Shown here piece by piece: positions 46,601-55,704 of a stretch of 64,000 nt of DNA. The notes under the pieces were generated by a model. That model saw only the letters and a program-made list of their open reading frames with translations. It searched no databases and was not told the origin of the DNA. Each line of letters opens with the position of its first letter. Positions within the stretch are counted from its first letter, which is position 1. Source of the DNA: Puccinia triticina (lineage: Eukaryota > Basidiomycota > Pucciniomycetes > Pucciniales > Pucciniaceae); the NCBI RefSeq assembly GCF_026914185.1, contig NC_070565.1:5890001-5954000 (forward strand), read 5' to 3'. The translations under genes and the position numbers were made by a program.

Positions 46601-46966
46601 CTAATCAATGCGCAGAGCTGAATAAAAGTGGTTAATAGCAATTCTGAACATCTCAACAGCCAGAAAAAATTCTTCCCTCAAAGGACGAAAACAAAATTTG
46701 AAGAGCTCTTCAGACAAAGGAAGATTGTAGCCAGGTTGGGAGGTCAATGACACAAGATGAAACCTTAGCAAGATTATACAGGAATGAAACTGAGGTGTAA
46801 GCTCCGCGCGTAGATTGAGAAGCGTACCCATCCAACCACCAAGCTCATCGTTCTCGCAGATCGAGCCCAAGATACTCCCAAGAAGCTCGATAGAGCCGGC
46901 GAGTAATTTGAAGTCGTATTTGATTGATTGAACCTCATGAATCGATGCGATTAACGGGCTTAGTAC
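46601..46966 (-). CDS. small opposed ORF, unknown
   Basis: The frame is open for 122 codons (46966 to 46601) with a Met near 46870: GWMGTLLNLRAELTPQFHSC and so on, helical and hydrophobic. It runs head to head with the gene at 46971. It may be an exon of a diverged relative of that gene, or chance. No family recognised. Confidence 0.3.
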   Translation of the reverse strand, partial: VLSPLIASIHEVQSIKYDFKLLAGSIELLGSILGSICENDELGGWMGTLLNLRAELTPQFHSCIILLRFHLVSLTSQPGYNLPLSEELFKFCFRPLREEFFLAVEMFRIAINHFYSALRID

Positions 46967-46970
46967 TCAG

Positions 46971-48065
46971 CTGCACCAACTTCAAACGCAAGCTCTACCC
47001 ACATTCCGACAGCAACTCATAGACCTACTGGCATCGTTTGACGTGTTTGATTTGGAAGAAAGGGAGTTCAATCCGAAGCTTGGTCGTACCCTCGATACCT
47101 TAGAGATACTATCAAGAATCACTCCGACGTTTGACGAAATTAGTGCTTTCGTCCACTCAATCGCGCGGATCGCGTTTGACTCATCCATCGACCACACCGA
47201 CGGTGATTACGGAGATCTCAAAAAATTCAGATCCCATCTTCTCGTCACCCTAGTAGACCAGTTGCTGCAAGACCCCGCTGGGGAATTGTTCTTCTTCTCT
47301 AAAGAGTTTCTGGAGCTGTGGAACGTCTCGATGAAGATTAATCGTAAACTCATGTTGAATGGTGAAGTCGACGAGCTAGCCGAGTACAAGGAGAGGATGA
47401 TCACGGCGGTAGCTAATTCCTCCGAGCTCATCGATACAATCATTCATTCTTCCAAGCGATCTGATTTCCGCTTCCTTCAAGACCATTGTCAGCATCTCGT
47501 CAGTAATCTCGAAGAGTGTGTTAATTACGTCCGTCACCAGATCTACTCGCGCTCAGAACCAAGCCACGGCCCAACCCTGGACAAGCTCACCAGCTCCTCC
47601 CAACCGCTCTCTCTAAGATCACTCATTGCTCAACTTTTCGAATCCGCGTTACCGCTCTTCAAACTAGTCAAAATCTCCTTCAACAGACTACTAGACAAGA
47701 AGCCACCCTTCACGATCAACACTAGAATAACTTCGGGTGAACTCCAGACATTGCTTAACGAAATCAGAAATCTTGATTCGTGGCTTATGAAATTGATGAG
47801 GAATTTGACGTGGATGTACGAACGAAATGACATCAACTATCGGGAGGAAGATTTTGTTCGGATAGGCCAAATGATCTCGGTTGAATTTAATTCCTCCTTG
47901 TCTTCCTTGAGCTCCCTTCTAATCCCTACCCCCGGAACTCCTCTCGACTGTGGTTCATCCGAATCATCCTTTTCAGTAATCAAAGGCCAAGTCGCACCGG
48001 CTGTGGCAACTCTCACACATGCCATCGACAGGTTTGAATTAGCCGTTCAAAGATTATCCAACTGA
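46971..48065 (+). CDS. helical protein of unknown function, 5' end unresolved
   Basis: Continuous frame from an acceptor-like TACTCAG before 46971 to stop at 48063-48065, about 364 residues: LHQLQTQALPTFRQQLIDLL and onward, FNPKLGRTLDTLEILSRITP, KFRSHLLVTLVDQLLQDPAG, FKLVKISFNRLLDKKPPF, ending AIDRFELAVQRLSN. No Met suits the start in this frame (stop at 46938), so at least one upstream exon is missing. The sequence is predicted to be mostly alpha-helical, with no signal peptide or catalytic motif visible. The style recalls multigene families of unknown function in rust genomes, but I cannot name one. Intact coding and even codon use argue it is a host gene. Confidence 0.6.
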   Translation: MHQLQTQALPTFRQQLIDLLASFDVFDLEEREFNPKLGRTLDTLEILSRITPTFDEISAFVHSIARIAFDSSIDHTDGDYGDLKKFRSHLLVTLVDQLLQDPAGELFFFSKEFLELWNVSMKINRKLMLNGEVDELAEYKERMITAVANSSELIDTIIHSSKRSDFRFLQDHCQHLVSNLEECVNYVRHQIYSRSEPSHGPTLDKLTSSSQPLSLRSLIAQLFESALPLFKLVKISFNRLLDKKPPFTINTRITSGELQTLLNEIRNLDSWLMKLMRNLTWMYERNDINYREEDFVRIGQMISVEFNSSLSSLSSLLIPTPGTPLDCGSSESSFSVIKGQVAPAVATLTHAIDRFELAVQRLSN

Positions 48066-48871
48066 GATCAAACCTCTTTCTTCCAAGCGCTCATTATGTA
48101 GTCGGCGGATTCGTAAACGGCGGGACCTCGACCCTTGGCCTCCACTGCCGAGCAATGTCCATGCCTCCACGCACCCCGATGATGCTGCTCTCATCCCTCG
48201 TCTGATCATTGATGTCCCATTCGGCTTACCCTCTAGCGCGTCACTAACATCTTGCACGTTGTCTCTAACTCCCAGTGCCTCACAAACTCGCTAGTTTTTT
48301 TTTACCCACAATGAGCTTGTTATTTACGCGATGCAACACTCCACCACCTTCCACCCAGCCGCTGGCTCGTCATGTTCTCACCTGTCGTGTGCAAAATGAT
48401 CCAGGGTATTTTCCCGGCTCTCGGGTCTCCACGCTGGAAGAGCGTGCCCCTCGTCTCTTCCTCTGCCTTGAAGCAATTCCCTCAGAATGTGCATCATGCT
48501 GAAAGGCCAGACACCGTCGTAGAACAGGTGCGCAGTCAGTTGGAGGAGGAGGTAAGATTCTGTTCCATCATCTCCTAGTCGTTGTGGTCAGAGCAAGCCA
48601 ATTGTGATGATTAACAAACTCTACATGTCAAGTCTGATAAGTCATTGACATTCGGTCTTACCTTGACCTTTATGTTGATGGTTTCCCTTCTGTCTTGCCA
48701 TGAAGTTCTGACCTTCTTAACTTTTCGGTCCTCCGTCTATTTATTTGAGCATCTCCAGCAGAGCGGGGATGGGACCCGGGAGCTATAGCCGGCCGGGACC
48801 ACCTTTCACACCACTGTCTCAGCTGTTTTACAGCATCTCCACAGATCACGCCGGGGGTGGATAGCCAGATT
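48066..48871 (+). other. possible short gene remnant and repeat terminus
   Basis: ATG 48311 opens a 63-codon frame (MSLLFTRCNTPPPSTQPL). An overlapping frame reads NVHHAERPDTVVEQVRSQLE before a GTAAGA donor at about 48552. The two do not join cleanly, so a decayed gene is as likely as a real one. GAGCATCTCCAGCAGAGC at 48750 recurs inverted at about 52103-52123 and looks like the end of another mobile element. Confidence 0.3.
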
Positions 48872-48926
48872 CGAACTTAACACAAGTCCCTCCTCGGGGG
48901 AGCGCAGCGACCTCCGAAGGAGGGAC

Positions 48927-49206
48927 TAGAGGACTTCCCGTCAATCTGGGAACCCCTTCCAGACCCAGATCTGAGCCAAATTTTGCAGGGAAATTTAGGC
49001 TTTGAGACTCTGGGAGGCTCTCAGATTGCTCCCAGATTGCGACGGGAAGTCCTCCACTGGAGGACTTCCTGTCAATCTAGGAACTCAGATTTTACCAGAT
49101 TTTGCGGGGAAATCTGGGCTTGATTGTCCCAAATCCTAGATCTGCCTAGATTTCCCTGCAAAATCTGGGAAAATCTGGGTTTCCAGATTGGCGGGAAGTC
49201 CTCCAC
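48927..49206. mobile_element. GGACTTCCCG-ended MITE pair in tandem, nested in copy B
   Basis: Two adjacent units, about 48927-49057 and 49058-49206. Each begins GAGGACTTCC(C/T)GTCAATCT and ends with the inverted GCGGGAAGTCCTCCACT or close variant. They split the arm of the left-end hairpin from its TGTGCC exit sequence. Same ends as 13334-13539. Confidence 0.75.
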
Positions 49207-49469
49207 TTGTGCCCCATGTCCCAGATTTGGCTTGAGGCTGCCCAGCCAATTGTCCAAATTTCCTTTTGAACCCATGTATCACCTGGTACACCTCCAATTT
49301 CCTTACACCTTCAATTTCCTCACAGCCTCTGGCACCTTTAGAATCAGAATTTGTATCTACATATTGTGATGTTTTGAAAATAACAGCTACCCCCATCCCT
49401 TGCAAAAAAATTGGATGTGAAAATTCACCCAAGAGCCTATATCCGGTCTGATGTTCCCCGATAGCCTGC

Positions 49470-49717
49470 CACTGAAAAAAAAAACTGTGTCAACTGTGAG
49501 CAGTTGACATGCGGTAACTCTGAGGAAGCTTGTGGTGTTACACCAGCCTTACTCAAGGTTTGACTCAACCCAAGCTTTAATGCACAGTCACTGTGCACCT
49601 TGCACAGTGACTGTGCCAACAAAGACACTTGTGCATTCAGGTGGAGTTACAATGGCAGCTTGGCTTAAGTATCCTGCATGTCAACTGCAAGCAGTTGACC
49701 AAGTTTTTTTTGCAGTG
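49470..49717. mobile_element. CACTG-ended MITE nested in copy B, 3-bp duplication
   Basis: The left CACTGAAAAAAAAAACTG and the right AAGTTTTTTTTGCAGTG are inverted; inner GAGCAGTTGACATG and CATGTCAACTGC also pair. TGC flanks both sides (49467-49469, 49718-49720). Core phrase AAGCTTTAATGCACAGTCAC is shared with 38175-38399. Confidence 0.88.
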
Positions 49718-49808
49718 TGCCCCACCTGAACACATGAAAACAAGATTTGGAATCATATGTCCATAGTAAGTATTCCCATTTTTTGTATTGACAAGAGACC
49801 TGTCATCA

Positions 49809-50185
49809 GCAATGGGTAGTTACGTTACGTTACGTTATTCACGTAATTTGGGTAACGTAACTACCCTTGTTACCCGCAGCTGCCCGTTACGTTATTTGTA
49901 ACGGGGTCTTTGCAGGCCTTGCGTGTAACGTAACGGGCTCTTTTTTTGAGGTTGTTACTGCGCGTTATCCACCAGATAACGTGTAACAGGTCAAAATTGG
50001 CCGTTATCGGGCGTTATCTGGCGCTCCGCAGGCGCCAGTAACGTAACTAACATCAATATTTATCTGTAACATTGCAGCGGTACCGTAACGCACTGCCGCT
50101 ACGAATAATGGTAACGATAACGGCTGAAAAATCGTTACGTTACCGTTGCGTTACCATTATTGGCAACATAACTACCCACCGTTGC
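49809..50185. mobile_element. TAACG-rich foldback element nested in copy B
   Basis: Ends GCAATGGGTAGTTACGTTAC and, inverted, GCAACGGTGGGTAGTTATG; flanks TGTCATCA and TGTCATTC suggest an 8-bp duplication. The interior is mostly TAACG/CGTTA words in both orientations. The empty site survives in copy A (GACCAGTCATTTTTAAG near 30711). Confidence 0.82.
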
Positions 50186-50556
50186 TGTCATTCTTAAGTC
50201 AATACTGAAAAAACCTGTGGGAGTGTGTCCGAGCTTGACCTTTGGATGATCCAATGGCTTCATCGCATTACTCAAGAAAATCCCTCACAGGAATGGCCAC
50301 TGAGCGGCCAGTTTGCGACAAATTCAATTGAAAAAATATGTACAAGAAAGCTGAGAATCAGGGCTACAACATGGTATAGGTGGCTTCGAATTTTATGCTG
50401 AGAGAAATGAGTAAAAGAGATGTAAACACAAAAATCCGGATTTTCTATGTAAATATCTCTCAGCCTCAGGCCAAGTATGGGACATGAGTCCTAAGCCTCT
50501 CCTTTAGAGACGCTTCGGGCCTCCTTGGAGAGGCTTAGTTAAGCTTGTGCCAGATT

Positions 50557-51039
50557 GCCTTGCAAAACAGCACAACTACTGGTATCTCCAGGATGAATTT
50601 GGTCAAGTTACTCAACTTCATGGACAACAACAACGACTAGCACATGGTTGATCAGATTATCTCAGGCAAGCATGATCAACCCCAAAGGGGAGGAGACTGG
50701 TGGCTTGATAAGTCTCCCAGTCACATTGAGACTCCTTGTTTTTATCTCTCTCTCAGTTGTTGTTCTATTTGTTTGTTTTTGTTTTTTCTCCCACTTGCAA
50801 TCAATCAACTTGATTGTTAAATAACATAAAATGCACTTTGATACTATGTCTCCAGAAGTGACAAGAGTACTACTAAGAGCTGGAGGGAAGCAAGCCATTA
50901 TGTTTGGCAATCTCTTCTTTTCATGGAGTGTAGAAAGCACAAGAGATAGGATCCAGGTCAGATCTTTAGACATTCCGGGTCATGAATAGCCAAGTGACTT
51001 GAATTCATTCTCATTTTCCTTGTCATCAGCATCTCTGCC
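50557..51039. other. intergenic, nothing firm
   Basis: No supported gene; possible decayed coding sequence on the minus strand continuing from the next entry. Confidence 0.4.
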
Positions 51040-51612
51040 TTTGACACTAGTGGCCACGGAGGTTGGGAGAGAGCTCAGGGGTTGTTTTTCTTTCTTCAAT
51101 CATACCGTGAGTTCGTCGCGAGTTTGTCCATAGTGTCTTGCAACTTTGGTGAGTGATGAAGAACCAGGCAACAGTGATCAAGGTTGAACGCAAAACCCAT
51201 CTCAACTTTGAACATCTCTTTGGCGTCAACAGCCTGAGATCAAAAAATACAGATGCATTATAAATGATCAGATAAGTGAGGACCGTAAAAAACTCACAAT
51301 CTTGTCACGGGTCTTGCCACTTCCGATTCACCAGTAGAGGTAACAGTTGCAGTGGACTTTTTTTTGGTCTTCTGTGTTATTTTTTTTGAAGGCTTGTTGG
51401 CTTTCTTTCTTTGGGTCTTCAACTTGTGGAGATGGTGTTCCCGGTGGAGGACTAGGAGCAAGATCTTCAAGAATTGGATTGATTGTGTTGTTGGTGCAGT
51501 GGTGAGAAGTGGCAAGCAGACAATGTGTGGTGTATAGCAGCCTGTGTTGCGGGTGGCGATGGGATGGGGAAAATAGCTGGCCGCTGTCTGGGATGGGATC
51601 AACTTGGATCAA
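51040..51612 (-). pseudogene. possible decayed gene of unknown type
   Basis: The minus frames include PILEDLAPSPPPGTPSPQVE with a Lys-rich tail and, after a plausible intron, AVDAKEMFKVEMGFAFNLDH followed by several stops. It looks like the front part of a transposon- or multigene-type ORF that has decayed. No family recognised. Confidence 0.3.
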
Positions 51613-51645
51613 TCATGTTTAGGGGGTCTTCTCAAACTTAACTAA

Positions 51646-52033
51646 GGCCCCATTTGGCACTAATATAAATATAGGTGATATAATTTCCAATTAATTCAAT
51701 AAAAAAAATACAAATTTCAACATAAAGCCTCCAAATTTTTTTTGTAGGCAACCTACAGTGCTTGTCTCTTCAACTGATAACTCAGATGCAACTGATTCAG
51801 CCATCTTCAGCACAATACTACCATTATATTGCTTTTGACCAATATGAAGCAATATAATGGTATTATGGTACTGAATATGGCTGGATAAGTTTATTCTAAG
51901 TTCAAAGTTGAAGAAACCAGTACTAGCAGGTTTCCCACAAAAGAAAATGGTGGCTTTATGTTGAATATTTTATTTTTTATTGAATTAATTGGTGATTATT
52001 TCACCTATATCTATATCAGTGCCAAACAGGGCC
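51646..52033. mobile_element. near-palindromic Harbinger-like MITE, 388 bp
   Basis: The left GGCCCCATTTGGCACTAATA and, inverted, right GGCCCTGTTTGGCACTGATA are paired for about 75 bp. Pairing resumes through the middle (CATTATATTGCTTTTGACC against GAAGCAATATAATGGTA), so nearly the whole element folds into one stem. TAA precedes the left end, but the right flank (CCTG) does not match it. Confidence 0.82.
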
Positions 52034-52251
52034 CCTGGCCCGCCTCCCCTGCTGGACCCCAGAAATGTTGAGCAACCTGCCAAACAAGTCCAAAACTCGC
52101 GCGATACAAGCTCTGCTGGAGATGCTCTTAGACACTCTCTGGGTGGTCCTTGATCACAGGCACAAGCTGGCCCAAATTTTGATCCAGGAAGAGGGGGCTG
52201 AATACTTCAAGGAGTTCTTGAATTCCATGGCAAACTTAATACAACTCCCTC
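52034..52251. other. repeat terminus, no gene
   Basis: A 68-codon frame starts at 52065, but its DNA carries the inverted GAGCATCTCCAGCAGAGC phrase also at 48750, so it is read as mobile-element sequence. AACTTAATACAACTCCCTCC at about 52235 looks like the start of another hairpin element interrupted by the next entry. Confidence 0.5.
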
Positions 52252-52540
52252 CCGCCAGCAACAAAGGGTAGTTACGCTATGCGTAACACATAGATAACGG
52301 TAACGTAACAGAATTTTTGTCATTATCTACGCGTTACACGTAACGGCGGTGCAATTACGTTAGCGCGCCACATTAAGCCGTTTTTTTTATGCTTGTTGTG
52401 TTATCCGGGCGCGCAGAGCCCCTGAGAACGGGCAAAAAATGAGGCTAAAAAACCTTAAATGGTCCGTTATTGCGTTATCCGGGGGATAAAGCAATAACGG
52501 GCCTCAAAAATGAGGCCCGTTACGTTACGCGCTGTGGTGT
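52252..52540. repeat. TAACG-rich element, third of its type
   Basis: Begins GCAACAAAGGGTAGTTACGC and continues as TAACG/CGTTA words with GGCCCGTTA palindromes. The right end is not clear. Related by its start to 49809-50185. Confidence 0.65.
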
Positions 52541-52873
52541 TCTGATTTGGCGCGGATTTTTCCCTTCCTTTCCCCAGTTTCTCTTCCTCAGTTCTTTCTC
52601 CCTTTTCTTTTCCCTTCTCTCAGGCTCTACTGTGGTTGTTGTTCCCTTTTCTTGGTCCTAACACAGATCTTCTGTGGGTTTGTTTTTGCTCTTGTTGGCT
52701 TGGTTTCTCTTCTTTTCTTTTCTTTCTTTCTCTTTTTCTCTCAAGCGCGCGTTGGAAGGTTTTGGAGGGGTGGGTTGGTTGTTTGATTTGTTGTGTTGTC
52801 TGTTTTCTTTCTCTATCTCTCGTGGTGGTTGTGTGCGCGGTGGGCGCAGGTGCAGGATGACTCTTTCCAGAAG
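52541..52873. other. pyrimidine-rich spacer
   Basis: CT-rich, then GT-rich, low-complexity sequence. The open frames here are compositional. No gene. Confidence 0.6.
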
Positions 52874-53284
52874 TGTCACGGATCCCGGAGTTTGAGTTCA
52901 GTCCGAACTCAGGCGATGGGACGGCACGGAATTCGTCTGAACCATAATTTTAGCTTCTCAGATCATTCTTAGTCACTGGAAATCTTATCCTTCCTTGTCG
53001 ATCATCAGAAGTTTTCGGAGCAAGAGGCTCGCAACCGTCAAACCCCGCATCAAGAACAGCTGCGGTGATCACTCAAGGAGTTCTTCAGGCGCTTATTCTC
53101 AACAAAACCTCACCACCACCGCCGACGAGTATCATCACTCGTCGTCTCAGAATAAATCCCCCCCCCCATTCTCGCTAATTTTCCTACATCACCGGCCAAT
53201 CCTTAGACCATCCGTGAAGGCAGCGCTGACGCGCAATTCTCCCTTCCCACTAACTGCCTACCGCCTAGCACGGTAGGAGTTCCA
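52874..53284 (+). repeat. probable 5' LTR of Gypsy element 1
   Basis: The start TGTCACGGATCC and end GGAGTTCCA are placed by the TG...CA rule and by the primer-binding site that starts five bases later. The partner LTR is not in the window, so borders are inferred. Confidence 0.6.
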
Positions 53285-53288
53285 TATT

Positions 53289-53338
53289 TGGTCCCCCGAG
53301 CCGGGATCGAACCAGCGACCTCAAGATTTACAGTCTCG
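53289..53338 (-). other. complement of a tRNA-Tyr(GUA) 3' half (extended primer-binding site)
   Basis: The minus strand reads GAGACTGTAAATCTTGAGG, then CGCTGGTTCGATCCCGGC and CTCGGGGGACCA: anticodon arm with GTA, variable region, T arm, acceptor strand and CCA. The CCA and the absence of the intron that nuclear tRNA-Tyr genes usually carry after the anticodon indicate a copy of mature tRNA. The first 18 nt from TGG fit a normal primer site; matching continues to about 50 nt. No 5' half is present, so it is not a tRNA gene. Confidence 0.85.
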
Positions 53339-53580
53339 TCTTTTACGGATTTCGAGACGGTTGGCGGTCTTAGGCTGTTTCTACTGGCGATTTTCATTTC
53401 TCGTTTCATTGTTTTTGTGTTACCAGCGGGGCACAAGGGTATAGAAGTAAGTCCCCTCCAGTTGTGCACCTCCTGGGTCTATCTACACACTGTCGAAGCA
53501 TTACCTGCCACGCTGTGAGCCGCCCCGCGGGACCGTTTTCATCCATTTCCGTCAATTCCAGGGAATTCTAGCGACTCGAG

Positions 53581-55704
53581 ATGGCCGACGCAGCAGCGGT
53601 ACAGCCCGGCATCAGAAGGGTGAAGATCAAGCCGCAAGACCGATCCTTGAAGTTTACGGGCACGCGCATTGAGGCTTTCATCCGCGAATATGAATTGGCG
53701 GCCGACTTGGACGGCGCCTCCCAAGAGGACATGGTCCTGCAGGTCACCTCTTTCATGGGCAGCGAAGACCTCAAGGACGCGGTGTGGGACATGGGCGGAT
53801 ACACGAGCAAGTCGTGGACCGCGCTGAAGGAGCAGATGATCGAGCGTTGGGGTCAGGTCGACGTAGTTCGCTACACCGTGGCGGACCTTCAAGCCCTCAA
53901 AGACACTTGGATCGTCAAGGGCGGCGTCTCGACTCTGGAGGATTACCGTCTCTTTAAGTCAACGTTCGACGTGATTTTGTCGTATCTGATCCGGTATCAA
54001 CATCTCTCCTCGGAGGATCTCGCAGTGGATTATTTCTTCTTCTCGTTTGCGGCCGTCTTCCAACAGCGTATCAAGTCGTATCTGATCAAAGAAAAGAAGA
54101 TGGTCAAGACTCTAGACGGGCGATATTTGCTTCCGGCCTTGAAGGAACTTCGTGTCGCAGCGACCTCGGAGATGGAGGAAGAAGTGGCTTTAACCTCTGA
54201 GCAGGTCAGACCACAGGCCCCGCAGCCAGGAGCCTCGACGTTCAAGGAGTCCAACGACATCGTGAAGAAGATGGAGGCAGATCGTCGGCCAAAAGAAGCC
54301 ACAACGCAGTCCAAGCAGCCAGCGACTGTGGACGAGATCTCTCGGATGCTCCAGTCTTTCGAGCAGCGCTTAAAGCAGGAGCTGTTGGCGACGCCGTCGG
54401 CCGCTGCACCCCCATCAGGATCACGGGGCCCTCTAGTTTGCTGGTACTGTCACCGTGAAGGGCACGGGACCGCCCGCTGCCTGGAGCTCAAGAAGGATAA
54501 GGAAGAGAAGCTTGTCGAGCAGAGGGGCAACGACTTCTTCCTGCCGAACGGAGCGTTGATCAACCGCGATCCGTCCCGACCAATTCGTCACATCGTAGCG
54601 TCGTACCTTCCCAAGACAAGCGTGGCCGCAACCGAGCTTAGGACTTCTTGTGGTTCTCTGGATCCTTGGGCGCCACCTTCCGTGTCGTCGCAGGCTTTTT
54701 CGGGGCTCTACCAGTCAGATCCAGCACGCAAGAGACATGAAGTGCCCAAGCCGTATAAGGCGCCATCGGTTCCCGCTTCGGCTGCTAAGAGGCCGGCGAG
54801 AAAAGTCCCAGCGCCGACGTCGGGCTCGGACACAGAAGATATGGAGGCAGAGCCAGAGTTATTCGAGCGTTCACCGGCGGGTTCGTCCCCGGACGCATCG
54901 GCTACGGAGCCAGCAGCCGCGGACCAAGCCGGCAAACCTGAGGCCGTGCAACCTAAGGTTCGTTTTGAGAGGGGAATTTCAAAAGATCACCCAGACGCGG
55001 TGAACAGAATACTCACGAGGATTTCTGATCTACCGGTCGAGGTGACGGTCGCGGAGCTGTGCTCGGTTTCCACAGGCATTGCGGACGGCATGAAGAAGTG
55101 GGTGTTGCGGAGGAGGGTGGAGGTAGGCGCCGGCGAGTTTAAAGTGGCGTCTGGGACTCTCGTGGAGGATTCAGGCCCGGAGGGTGAGAGAAGGCTTTAC
55201 TCGTGCCCATTGGGGCATCTCCCGTGTGTTCTGGGCGACGACAGCGGAAACGCCGCGCCTTTGGTGGATTCCGGTTCACAGCTGAACCTGATCTCCGACG
55301 CTCAGGCTACTCGACTTAACCTCAGTCCAAGAGTGAATTTCAGCTCGGCCGTCTACGGGATTGGTAATCAGGCCTGTGAGCTGGTTGGCGTGGCTGAAGA
55401 CGTCCTCATCAAGATCGGGAAGACTATCGTTGGGACGTGCCATTTTTGGATCACGCGGATGGATGGGCCAATCATCCTTGGTAGGCCTTTCCTCATGGAC
55501 TTCGACGCGTCTCTCAATTTCAGTGGTCAGTTTGGCGAGAGGCTGCTCCTCCCAGACTCGAATGGACGGAGGATTGAAATCTCGTTGTGCTCTATCGACG
55601 CTGGCCTCTGGGAACGTGACTTTCCTGGTAATGGACGAAAGACGCTACTCAACCGCGGCGGCAAGGCCCGCGATGACCCGGTGGAGGGCCGACATTTTTT
55701 ATGA
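53581..55704 (+). CDS. Gypsy element 1 Gag-protease
   Basis: 707 residues from MADAAAVQPG. N-terminal Gag helices include FIREYELAADLDGASQED and WTALKEQMIERWG. A zinc knuckle CWYCHREGHGTARC sits at about residue 287. A Pro/Ala/acidic linker follows. The aspartic protease has active-site VDSGSQLNLI near residue 560 and the second-strand motif IILGRPFLMDF. The protease lies in the Gag frame, and the stop TGA (55702-55704) directly follows a slippery heptamer, so pol expression probably uses -1 frameshifting. It would assemble particles and process the polyprotein. The frame is intact although pol is interrupted. Confidence 0.9.
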   Translation: MADAAAVQPGIRRVKIKPQDRSLKFTGTRIEAFIREYELAADLDGASQEDMVLQVTSFMGSEDLKDAVWDMGGYTSKSWTALKEQMIERWGQVDVVRYTVADLQALKDTWIVKGGVSTLEDYRLFKSTFDVILSYLIRYQHLSSEDLAVDYFFFSFAAVFQQRIKSYLIKEKKMVKTLDGRYLLPALKELRVAATSEMEEEVALTSEQVRPQAPQPGASTFKESNDIVKKMEADRRPKEATTQSKQPATVDEISRMLQSFEQRLKQELLATPSAAAPPSGSRGPLVCWYCHREGHGTARCLELKKDKEEKLVEQRGNDFFLPNGALINRDPSRPIRHIVASYLPKTSVAATELRTSCGSLDPWAPPSVSSQAFSGLYQSDPARKRHEVPKPYKAPSVPASAAKRPARKVPAPTSGSDTEDMEAEPELFERSPAGSSPDASATEPAAADQAGKPEAVQPKVRFERGISKDHPDAVNRILTRISDLPVEVTVAELCSVSTGIADGMKKWVLRRRVEVGAGEFKVASGTLVEDSGPEGERRLYSCPLGHLPCVLGDDSGNAAPLVDSGSQLNLISDAQATRLNLSPRVNFSSAVYGIGNQACELVGVAEDVLIKIGKTIVGTCHFWITRMDGPIILGRPFLMDFDASLNFSGQFGERLLLPDSNGRRIEISLCSIDAGLWERDFPGNGRKTLLNRGGKARDDPVEGRHFL
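55695..55701 (+). promoter_or_regulatory. candidate -1 frameshift slippery heptamer T TTT TTA
   Basis: Zero-frame codons are CAT TTT TTA TGA, so the heptamer has the exact X XXY YYZ phase and the stop codon comes next. A -1 slip enters the ORF at 55701, whose ATG overlaps the stop as ATGA. Either frameshifting or stop-start reinitiation could express ORF 2. No strong downstream stem is obvious. Confidence 0.6.

Larger units (their letters stand above)
48872..50547. mobile_element. MULE-like foldback element, copy B, with three nested insertions
   Basis: The left end CGAACTTAACACAAGTCCCT and the right end AGGCTTAGTTAAGCTTG are inverted. The flanks AGCCAGATT (48863-48871) and TGCCAGATT (50548-50556) are a 9-bp duplication with one change. 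It aligns along its length with copy A (30323-31532): after removing the insertions at 48927-49206, 49470-49717 and 49809-50185, about 770 bp remain versus about 754 bp in copy A. No transposase. Confidence 0.85.

Noticed and set aside
52065..52271. 68-residue protein (MLSNLPNKSKTRAIQ...)
   Set aside because: Its DNA contains a mobile-element terminus that recurs inverted at 48750.
52547..52860. Hydrophobic small proteins in the CT-rich tract
   Set aside because: Compositional bias of low-complexity DNA; overlapping frames all read as Phe/Leu/Ser-rich.
53289..53400. Complete tRNA-Tyr gene
   Set aside because: No 5' half or D arm can be found on the minus strand beyond the anticodon arm.
53288..53518. 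Protein starting VPRAGIEPATSR
   Set aside because: This is the familiar false translation of antisense tRNA-Tyr sequence.
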